A stretch of DNA of 64,000 nt from Dendrolimus kikuchii (Eukaryota > Arthropoda > Insecta > Lepidoptera > Lasiocampidae), in NCBI GenBank assembly GCA_019925095.2, contig CM034392.1, positions 24,432,387 to 24,496,386 on the forward strand, in the 5' to 3' direction. Positions 46,901 through 58,900 of this stretch are shown here, in pieces. A model generated the notes under the pieces. The model made no database searches. It was not told where the DNA came from and saw only the letters and a list, made by a program, of their open reading frames with translations. Each line of letters begins with the position of its first letter. Within the stretch, counting starts at the first letter, position 1. The position numbers were made by a program, and so were the translations under genes.

Positions 46901-49900
46901 CTACATAGTTCAAATTTCTCGCAAAAACACATAATTACTACTCAAAAACTATCAATATCCTACAACTATTGTTCATTTTAGAGTCATATTATACATTTTT
47001 AGAAAATAAAACTGCACAGCACAACGTCTCCTTTCAGTTCCCGCCAAAAACTGTGTGGTGAAATCAAATTTTATTTTAACATTTTTTTATCAGTGCAGTA
47101 GAGAATATTAATAAAGCATTAATAAAATGTTGTGGGTTCTTTTTGACAAAGAGCTACTAGTAATTTACTCCATGCAATGCAAATGGAAAGTCATTAATAG
47201 TAGACAGATTTACTGCGTAGAACAACAGTAATTTATTTATCACTTAAATAGCTAATGGTGCCTAAAAAACAAATATTTCTTCTTCACTTAGGATTAATCA
47301 GATCTTGAGAGAAAATAGTATTAGTAAATATACATTTTTAGATTTGAATTTTATTTGTTGAATGAAATGAATTGAAATTTGTTTTTCAATTTGGTTTCCC
47401 CTTTTAATAATAGATACCTCGATGGCGGTGTCGGGCGATGGCGAGCCGGCGGCGAGGTGCAGGTGGCGCTGCAGCGGCGTGGCGTCGTCGGGCAGCGAGA
47501 AGCCGGGGCTGGGCTGCGCGTGCGCCTCCATGCTCGGCGGCGTCGGGAACATCTTGCTCAGCTCCTCGGCGCGCACCATGCGCCCCATGCAGCCGCGCTC
47601 GCGCTCCTCGCCCGACTTGTTCGAGTCCGGCGGCGTCGACACCTGCAACTGCACCACCATAACTATCACTGACACACGTTTATCCTCGGGGGTGATAGTG
47701 AGTCCGATAGCCTACTTCTCCTCCCCCCTAACCCATCCCCTTATCCTACCTCCTATACCTGTCTATCCAATAATCAAGGCTGGGTTGTATTGGCTTCGCC
47801 CCTAGTGCTGCGAATATCTATAAGCGACAGCAACAACTTTCTATATAAATAGAAAAATAAAAACATGCACATAATACCCTGACAAGCGTGTGCGTCAAAA
47901 GAAAAAAAACAACTTTGTATTAAGTGAACCGTCTGCCTGTTTGCTAACTTGCCAATATAAGAGAATACATAAATTGTAATAAAAAAAAATCTGTATCATG
48001 TTATCTGCAATCAATCTCAACAATTATCAACAAATGTGTTGAGCACATAGTGTCGATGCAAACGTGTCGCCAAGTGGAAACGACTTCTCATAAGGTCCGT
48101 GACAACTGGTTTCAGCGGTTTTTCGGGTTTCAAGATGACACGCCTTTTAAGCCGTGTCTCGCAGCCTGCGTTTAACTCTCTCTTGCTTGGGAGAGGTTTA
48201 AAGTGGCCAGATTGAAAAAAAAATTGATTCCATAGCGAAAGTAAATGTAATTTTCGTAACCTGTCCAACGTGGACAAAGTCACGGGCAACTTTCTTTTTT
48301 TAGAATAGAATAGAATATATTTATTGCGTAATGCATGTACAAAGATGTTACGGTTTTTACAGTATCAATGCATTCGGCCCATAATTGGGCGTGCAAAATT
48401 AAAATTGCAATATTGATTTATAAACTTATTTTTACAAACAATGACAATTCAAATTAAAAATTAATAATAATAATCAAAGGCATACAATATAATAATAATC
48501 TAAATAATAAAATGTCTACTGTTAAAGCATGTCAAATATATTTATGTCAGTTCATAGTGTTTCATCGTCCATAAACATGTTTATATTATAATAGCATTTA
48601 GTGGTCAATAGCGAATTTATTTTTTTCTTAAATAGTGTACATGGCAGTTCTCTAAGAGATTTCGGAAGCTTATTGTATACGAAGGCCCCATGCAATAGAC
48701 ACTTTTGCGCATTAATGCCGTCTAGATTTCACATAAAATCCATGAAAAGTGTTAATCGCAACATAATAATAAAAATGCTATACATGTACGTGCATCTACG
48801 GATATAAATAAAGATTTGTACACTCACAAGTCTTACCGTCTCATCACCGCTCGCCGCGTCGTCCGAGTTGTCGAATATCTGCTCGAGGTCTTTGAACGTC
48901 GGACAGAGGCCGTCCGACGTGAACAGGTTCTTGTACTCTTTCGTGTCATCCTGGACAGAGAAAAGACAATATTAAAAAAAAGTTACACATGAACGAATGA
49001 GAACTCTTTATCGTTCACATTATTTAAACCTAGACAATTTAATATAAATACATTTCCATTAGAACAATTAATTGACGGCCTTATCGCTTATAGCGATCTC
49101 TTGGCACAACCCGGTATCCAAGGCGACAATGAAAGAAAGAAAATTTAAATAATATTTGGTGATTTGACTAAATTAAAACTAATTCCATTTGAAGAAGAAA
49201 CAAAAAATAATAATTAACTGCTACAGATCTACATAATTAAATAGATTATAATAATATAAATTACATTAACCTACATGTGAACAATAATATAATTTCTTAA
49301 TATAACTACGTTTTAACGGTTTTAAGCGCGGTAATTTTATTTGATTTTGGTTTTACCGACGTTTCGGCCACTTTTCAGTGGCCGTGATCACGGAAGACAA
49401 AGATGTCAAGTGTCAATGAGTATTGTTAAAGTTTTATTTAAGTAATAATAACCATAAACAAAATTAAAATGAACAAGTTGGCGGTAGGCTAAATAAAACT
49501 TTAACAATACTCGTTGACACTTGACATCTTTGTCTTCCGTGATCACGGCCACTGAAAAGTGGCCGAAACGTCGGAAAAACCAAAATCAAATAAAATTACC
49601 GCGCTTAAAACCGTTAAAACGTAGTTTTATTATGTATACAAGTCGCGAAAACTTAAGAAAATATTAATATAATTTCTATTTAATAAAAACTGAAAAATTT
49701 AATAAACGAATAATGGTCAGTGAATCAAGTGTTTAAATATAGAAGTGGATGTAGCCTGTCTGATTTTCACTTGATAAGGTTTTAACAAATACAAACGTAA
49801 ATAAAGGAGTAAAACAATAAATTTCAAAATAGATACTCACAGTATAACAATAATATAACTTTGCAGAAGATGATATTGAATCGTTTCTTATTAGTATTTC

Positions 49901-52900
49901 AGGAGCCAAGCGGTGTCTAAGCTTAAGTTACTAAGTATTTCAGTGAATTTCTTACGCATGTTGCTTTTAATCAATAGGTTATTTGTGAAAACCTGTCATT
50001 AGCTCTCTGTTGATAATTATAAATAGATAATTATATTGGGGGATATAACTGCCCCTATTGGTCGACTTTTCTTAGCGCCAAATTGACTATTGTCTAGTTT
50101 AAATCAACACACTATAGAGTTTGGTCCTTCGAGCCGGACAATAAGTAAGGCGTGGCCATAATGTCTAGAACGTGAACTATTTTTTGTCTTCTGGCAATAT
50201 TCTTCTATTTAATCTTCAGACAATGTCAGTGAATAATAAACAAAGAGAATTTATCCACCTTATTAATAATTTTAACATTAATACAAATCTAAAATCCACT
50301 AAAAATAACTAAATATGGATATAGTACTTGCTAAGTTTGACATGAGCTGTGATTTTTAAAATTTACCAAAGGCGTAAAGATCAAGGTTTATTGACAAAAC
50401 GAGTATGTCGTAAATAAAGTAACTAGACACTTGCACAATGTTGGACGTAATCCAAAAAATTACCAAAAAGTATCAAAATTATTCTTGACATTATATTAAA
50501 AGTCGCTAGAATTTAGACTAATTTTCGATATTTGGCCAGTATATACCCACATGGTCATGCCTCTCCTGTTTGTAGTCCCGCCTGTCGTGGTGCGGCGTCG
50601 CCGGCATGCTGGTGTGCTCGTGGCCCGCATAGAGGTCCCCCTCGCTGCTGCCCAACGCTAACTCTTCGCGAAAACTGACCTCCTCCGTCTTGAACCGCTT
50701 CACTGGATGTTCCAGCCTGAGCCAAAAATATTTTTTTAAGTCACGGCTGAATATTGTATATAGGGAATTATAAATAAAGTCTTTTTGCTACAATTCGATA
50801 CCAAACAAAAGAGTTTATAAAGAAATTAAAATTTAAAAAACTATAGGAACGAAATACAACTGTTGTTTGTGATAAAGAATATGCATGTTGATAGATATAG
50901 GTTACAAAGGACAATGAAGAAGGTTTTACGTAAATAGTATTTTTTTTAAATATTTATTTAGGTATAGTACATAAACTTAACACAAATACAATTAATCTAA
51001 CTTTCAGTAACTTATGCACACTCGCTTCCTAGTGAATTTTTCAAACAGCTACTTAAAAACCGAAAGTGGTACACCATATTTTGCAAGTAAATAATGGTGC
51101 AATATATGTAACTGTCTGCTTCCTTCACTATTACAGTCTCATGATGGAAGACCATTTAGAGTCAATTTGCATTTAGTACAGACTCTATTATTACATTATT
51201 GTTGTTATAATGTATGTCTTTGAAGACCACGGGTAATAATAATGGCCCGGACTTTTGGAGGCCTTGCGTGGGGCTATGGGAAGGCCAACACGTAGAGGCC
51301 CCTGGACAAATTTAATGTAAATGTGGCGTGACACTGACCGGCGATCATCCCTGTCTACACGATATAGTTATGCACCCAAGGACAACGCCGGCCAGTGTAG
51401 GAGTATTGTGAGAAATGAGGAAAAAAGTACCGGGCTATTGGGGTGAACTGCTAGTGGTACTAGGGGTGTGGGAATATGGGGACTATGGCGTCTGCCCATC
51501 GTAATGTTCAAGTAACATTGAAAAATGGGCAGACGGTGACTCGCCACTCCCTGCATGGGCCCCAAAAAATGCCATAGGAGACAGGGGCAACATGGGTGTG
51601 AGTGGCTAATGGGTGTAAGGAAGTGGGCTGCAGGTTCACCGAAGCTACTTCTGACGTTATGCCATTTATCACTTCCACCCCTGGAGCTCGAGTCTTAGCT
51701 CTAGCGATCTCCACCTCGTGACGGCTGGCGAAGGCAAGCACGGAGGTGGGGGCCTTGCCTTGACACCCAGAGTTAGGTCAGAGGTGTCTCTACTCACCTA
51801 AGCCTTCGCCACAAAGCCCCCCCGCGGATTATATTATATTGTTATTATTAAAACAGTAAATAATTGGAGAAGTTCAAAAATACAATAAATGTAACCAGTT
51901 CATACAGTTTACGTACATTTGCAATTCCTTTAGCAAATTGTCGCAAGTGAACTGGTACATATCGTTTAATATAGCGAGGATGATACACATAATTTTACTG
52001 AAGCATATGTGTCCGTGCGTAATCTCGCATGCGAAATAAAATAAATAGGAATAAAAAGTAAATCATTAAAATAATTTAAATGTCAAAAATTCAATACATA
52101 TTTGCATACCTGATTTGCCACGTTTGGTATTGTAAAACAAATATATACAACAATTTAATTGACATATGAATTATTTGTCAAGGGCGAACAATAATATTGG
52201 TCTGATTATTATTAACGAAATTTTAATGTTGATAAATAAAAACTTTACATCTATATAGACTAGATAGATTATGCATGAAATATATTTTTTTGTTATTTGT
52301 CTTTATTTGCAAATTTAAAATTATGACAAAAAAACTGCTTTTTACTAAACGCCTCCCTTAAAAGAGCAGCAGCGCATTTGTAGCGTTGCCAATGTCCATA
52401 GGTAATGGTAACCGCTTTCTATAAAGTGGGCCGTCTGCCTGTCTGCTGATCTCCTGCAATAAAAAAAAAAACGCCTATGAAAGTATATACAGTACTAATA
52501 CCAAAAGATCATTTAATTTTTTTTGTCTGTCTGCCTGTATATACTGTTTGTTCCAGCTAATCTCTGAAACGGCTGGACCGATTTTGTTAGGACTCACACT
52601 GGCAGATATCTCATGTTACAAATAACTTAGGCTAGTTTTATTTTAGAAAAAAAAATCGAAATTCCCACGGGCAGGCTGCCGCCGTATCGGAGGGCCAATT
52701 TGTTGGAAAATCTTTTAATAAAAGATTGTGCTCTCAGTTGGACCTTTTTTATTGAAGAACTTTTGAATCAAAAAATGTATTCCACAAATTATTGTTTTGT
52801 CTACGACATTAATGAGGTTTTACAACACAATTAAATTAAATTCTACGCGGACGAAGTCGTGAGTAATAATTAGTTTAAACTAAATTCATATTTTTCTTGA

Positions 52901-55900
52901 AGATGCTAAGTTTCAATAAAATTATTTTTTTAGTTTAGTTATATATTGTAATTTTGCATTTTTGTAATTGTTATATTTTGGTGAGCAATAAAGTGTTATC
53001 TATTGTATCCTATTCTACAGATTGCCTTTGCAACATAATATTTAATATATCAATGTTAAGGCGAAGTGTAAAAAACTTTACAGAGTAACTTCCTCCCTCA
53101 ATTTGACGTCTCTCTTACTTATTACATGGCAATGAATAATCCTGGCTATTGCTGGGGTGTTCCTTGCTACTGTACAAGATCTCCAACGTTTTAATTGCCA
53201 ATTGATTGGCTCACACAACCTAATTTATGAAGAACAACAATCCCATTTTTCTGGCCTTACAATTGCCACTTTTGGAGAATTGCTTAGTGAAATTGATATG
53301 TGATATGAATTTCCATGTTATTTGGTCACTCTTTATATTCTGCGAAAGTGGCTATTTTACCCCAACGGGACGTCTCCGGTCTCCTGGAGGGACGACATAC
53401 TGGACAGCAGCAGCTATATCGAGGCCCGGGCTACCACCGAGGCACCACCTCAGGTGACTGAGGTATGTCTAAGATAAGTCAAACAACTTTTTTTTCCTGC
53501 ATCCTGACGAACTAGATATGTCAGTTTTTTGTGTTTTTTGTATCTTTATTTTCTATATTCTTTTTTTATGACTTTATTTATTTAACAAACTCTTAGTTCT
53601 ATTAAATTTTTCTAACAAGAGGAGTTAATAATATAAACGTTGCACTCACCAAGCGTATACGGTGGAGTAGTCATAGAGCATGTGCAGCGAGTGTTCGTCC
53701 TCGAGCGGGTCGAGGCGCCTCTCCGCCGACGGCAGCGTCGGCGGCTTCCCCAACTCCATCAGCGGTTGGTCCCCGCCGTCAGACGCGCATAGTGCGTTCG
53801 CGCCCACGCCGCTCGGTGGGGAATCGCCCTAATCATACGAGGCCTTACTTAGAATCGTTACTTAAATTTAAAGGAACTGCTCAGCAACTGATTAGTGAAA
53901 ATCTTACCCATAAGCACCTCTTTAGTCGAACATTTTGTGTACAACTTACGTTAATCATTCAAATTTCGTTTATCTGTGCTCCTCTTAGGTAAACAACAGG
54001 TAATACAAGTTTATAAGTGAAAAAAAAGATATTCATTGATTAGGGTCTGATTCTGATTCTCTTACTTAAGAGATGGCTACTCGTTTCTTAGCGAGATTAT
54101 TATAAGTAAGGCCGACAATCCACAAATATACTCTTTGCCTTTACATACGTCAATAGTCTGTTACGTGCAAAATCTCCAACATCCCAGTGTTAAATCCTAG
54201 ATGTTTTTGGAGCTTCGCATCAGAATCTGGTGTTCACATTTCTGTAAGCAGCCAGTATTTCTTGGGTTTACCATAGAAAATGGCGAAATTTGCAAGACGA
54301 TAACTGCCTACAATACTTTTATTTTTAATTGTGGAGACTTAAAATGACAGTTGCAGATGTCAATTTGTCAAACACGTGTCAAAATTCATACATTACTTTT
54401 AAAAATTAATACATGAAAACACTTCACACACTTCAAAAACTGGGTAAAATAATTGTTGAACAAAGGGTGGTCTTATCACTTAAAGCAATCTCTTCCAGAC
54501 AACCCCCAAAACTAAAGAAAATATTAAAACATGACAGGGAAATTGACATTTGTAAATGTTTGTCAGACAGTTTGGTCTCTGCAATTAGAAATACAAGGTT
54601 TAAATTATTCCCTCCCCCATATGGCTTTCTTACATACATTATAATGTGCTCCATCAAGTAATATAATTCAATTCAGAGTCGGTGCTGTTAACATAATTGT
54701 ATAGTATGACAATAATGTCGGTTAAGTGTTAAAAAATGTTTTTTTTGCAACAAACATGATTTTGTTATCAACTTCCAATCGAGTTATATCTGCATGTGAT
54801 GTGGCAAGTGGCAAGTGAGTGGTGTAGAGAGTATACCTGGTTGTACGCCTTGGGCGGGGGTAGGCTGGGGGGCGCGGGCGTGGGGGGCGCGTGCGGGTCG
54901 GGCGTGGGCGCCGGCGTGTGCAGCGTCGTGGGCACCGCGCTCGCGGACTGCACCACAATTACACGCGCGTCACAAACACATACCGCGAATGTCATACCAT
55001 TCTACAGTATTAGACAAATTATAATTCCGATGGGCAATTTTTGTATACGCAGTTAAACGGATCGGTTTCCGACAAAGGCAGTGTTGCTTGTTATGCATTC
55101 ATAGGTCTATCCCGCTTGCATAATTTCATACACTGTCGCGCATATTAAAATTGGTGTACTGCACATGCACATCAGTAGGAATTAGTAGTCGTGTAATACT
55201 GTACCTCTATATCCTGACTTGAGCCTCCCCAAGTCTGCTATTACAACAATTTGAGAATAATCATTCATCTGGTGTCATAGTGGCACCACAAGGGTGACAT
55301 TTGTACACAAAACCTACCTTATTGATGCCATTATTATGTCTGTAAACAGCCATTTTGACACTATTGTAATAGCAGAATTGGGACCCTGGCTAGTAACTAG
55401 TTTCCTTACAGTATAAATAGTAACTGGAAATAGGATATTTCAGTGTAAGACAAGCCATGAACACTCTTATTTAATTTATTATGTGTTATTTATTAGCTAA
55501 GAATTATTTTCATAGTTTACTAGACATATGATAACTGTCAATAGTAAATTGCAACATTTGTGCATAGATGTATTAAAAAAAGAAACTAATCAATAGTGTA
55601 CAACATGAACATAAGACGGTTTCTTAACTTGTAGATTTATATGTTGTTAACATAATGTTCATTAGTTGACTGATGGAATTAGGTATATTAAAAAAAACAA
55701 CAGGCGCTAACCATACTATCGCCTTACATTTAAAATATCAGGACAAAAAAATATATTTTAATCATTGTTTATTTATTGTTTACCTGATGGCTGTTGTTGG
55801 CGCTGTGGTGGTGTTGGGCGTGGGCGTGGTGTGCGTGGTGCGGCGAGTGGGGCGGGGGCCCCGCCGAGGGGGGCGCCGAGCCCCCCGCGCCCGGGGAGCC

Positions 55901-58900
55901 CCCGCCGCAGCTGCCGCTGCCCGGCGAGCAGCCCCCCACCGCGCCGCCAGCGACGGCCCTGCGCACAAGCAACGCGCACGACGCGCTCAATACACACGCC
56001 CGGACAACACGAGCTACATTACTCATGAACAATGACGTGTCGATTAGCCATGTTTAAAAATGCAATTTTGATGGATATTTAAACAATATTAAAGTCTGTA
56101 AAAAAAACCTTTAGAAATTATTTTTACATTAATTTGCATTTTTTAATGGCTTATATTGTTTATTCCTAGAATTTTTAAACATGACGAAAACAACATAATG
56201 AATTGAATTGATTATTTATGAAATCTGATAAGTTTAGGCTGTAAACTCAAAAACGTTTTATCTAATAATAAATTGACATTAGAAAAATATAGTGAATTAT
56301 TACCCACTTATTCATTAGTAGTTATACAAGATTATTATGCTCCTTAAAAAACAGTTAAAAGACGCGACTATAGATAACACTTTTCAACTTTATTTTAACG
56401 AGCCTATATATCTGGTAACACTATGCCAGGGTTAAGTTAAAGAATGGGTTAATCTTTAAGCTTACAGCCCAACATATACATGAAGATAATGCGAATCCCA
56501 ATCAATGAACATGAGACCGACATCACCTCATCTCTATGAATAAGTCCAGGTTGCGAGCGAGTTATGTCCGACAAATGAAAGGTAGATGTTATAGTGTACA
56601 AATATGACGTGAACATTGTTTTAACACCTTGCTGTAATTTTGACCTGTGAAAATCGACAATTCTTTCTTTCTCTGCCTCAAATTCAAAGTAAAGAAAAAG
56701 AAAATTCTCAAACTGAAAAGAAACTCAAAGAACAAAGTGTAAAACAAAGATGTAATGCAGTCGAGTGCATTATGATACCAGGCGTATGTAATTTCCATGG
56801 TCTTGATGAGATTCGAGTCGCTCAGCAGAAGAGTGGCCGCCCAATCCACTTTTAAAGTAAAGCAAAGTATTTTTTCATTTCTCATATTCTGAAAGTACGC
56901 TGTGAGTTGGCTAATCACATGGATGAAAACTCCCTGCTGTCAGAAAATAATAGTACATTATGGTACTAGTGTGTAACATTGGTGATTACCGCCGAGGCGC
57001 CATTGAGACTCGAGCCGTAGGCGAGGGTCTTAAGAAAGCCGAGGACGGTAATCATCAATACACACGTGTATCATACGACGTTTTTCAACACACTTGTGAA
57101 TAAAATAACAACAAAAACTCATTTTATTTAGTAGATAGAAAAATTTATATATGAGTGAAAGTTTTATTTGTTAAACACGTACGAGTTAAAATTATCTATT
57201 TAAATAAGAAGTTGCATAAAATGAGCAAGCAATAGGAACATTAATTTATTTGTTCTATAGAACACGATCTTTTTTTTTTGAATAAAAACTTTTTTAAGAA
57301 CAAAGCAACTCAACCAATAAAATTTTAAAAAAAAATCTATAACTCACTAGTGAGTTATAATGTTTTTTACTCACAGTTTGATAATGGGTGCCATTCTGTG
57401 CCTAATTGCGGTGACCATAGAGCCACTTTATGAGCAAGTGTGTTGAAAAAATTTTAAAAAGCTATGTGAACCAAAGATAATAAATAACATGCGACTCACG
57501 TCGCAACTTTTTTTACAGCCACTGTTAAATTGCAGCCTAAATTGTAATAAAAAAATATCAACAATTTTGTAACATCATTTTATGCTTATAAATCACTTTT
57601 TACTCAATTATTATTTAATTTACATAAATTTGAGCTAAATACTATCATCAGTGACAAAAAAAAAATACTGGCTGATTTGATTGACTGGCCGCAGAAAAAA
57701 ATTACTTGACGTTTCATATGTGACGTACGTGATGACGTTTCATCAGATTTAAACATGGATTTACCGCCTGATTTTATTAGCGTTGTAGTTTGTTTAGCTA
57801 ATCACTTTTTATTTACTTTCCTCATATTCGAAATGAAAAGCAGAGTGTTAACCTCGGGTGAAAGGCCTATTTAGGCACTCGAATTATTAGCGCCCTCGCT
57901 ACGCTCGTGCGCCAAATCATCTCGTGCCTAAAAATGGCACTTTCACCTCTCGTGTAACAATCTACTATTTCCTTTATGAGTAGATCTTTGAAACAGATCA
58001 CAAATTTAGACTAGATTTGTGTCATATATTGAAAATAACCGAAACTAAACTTAGGACACTGGTTTCAATGACCTACAAATAAATACTTAACTATATTACT
58101 ATAGTAAAGTGGATTAGGCCACTCTTCCACTGAGCAACACACTTTTCAATGATCATATGTGTCAATAACCTTGATATTTTTTAAAATGTGACATAGAGAA
58201 CGTTACATTGATATCTGTGAAAATAAGTATGCTTCAACAAAACTGGTCCTGATTACGCTATAAGCCTAAAACAACATTATATAAATAGTCTGTGACAAAC
58301 TTTATATTTGCTCTTAGCATAAGATGACACGGTGCAAAAATTCACACATGGCAGAAGTGAAACTTCAGAAAAGTAGTCTACCGAGAGAACGAGATAAATA
58401 TAGAGTATCAGGAGTATTAGGATAATTATAACGTTTATTAGTTTTGTAATATTTTTACCAAGCTCAAAAATTATTTTATATTTTGATGCAAAATATTACA
58501 TTTCATGTGTTACAAATTTATGATATATTATAACACATATTATTCAGATGCCATGTTTTCATTTTGAACAAATGCCACGAGAGGCTTATGATAAATGCTC
58601 TAGTTTCAATTTGCTTTATGAAATTCAAAACTTCAAAATATTTCCAAATCTATCTTTAGGAGCATAGTGTTTAATTTATCAAATTCATGGCGTCACGCTT
58701 TTTCGTTCCCATCGAAAGAATTCACTAGCGTGGCCAAAAAAGTTTCACTTCAAATAGTTTTCTTACAAGATGAATTACTTACCATCAGTCTTCTAGAACT
58801 AATCTGGAAATGCTACATGTTTGTTACTGACTATAGATATCATATAGGTTTAAAAAAAGTCATTTTTGAATGTTGAGTGACTAAAATGCACCAAAAGGGC

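Noticed and set aside
54413..54661. 82-codon plus-strand frame as a small gene
   Set aside because: AT-rich intron composition, no motif, and an equally long open frame on the other strand.
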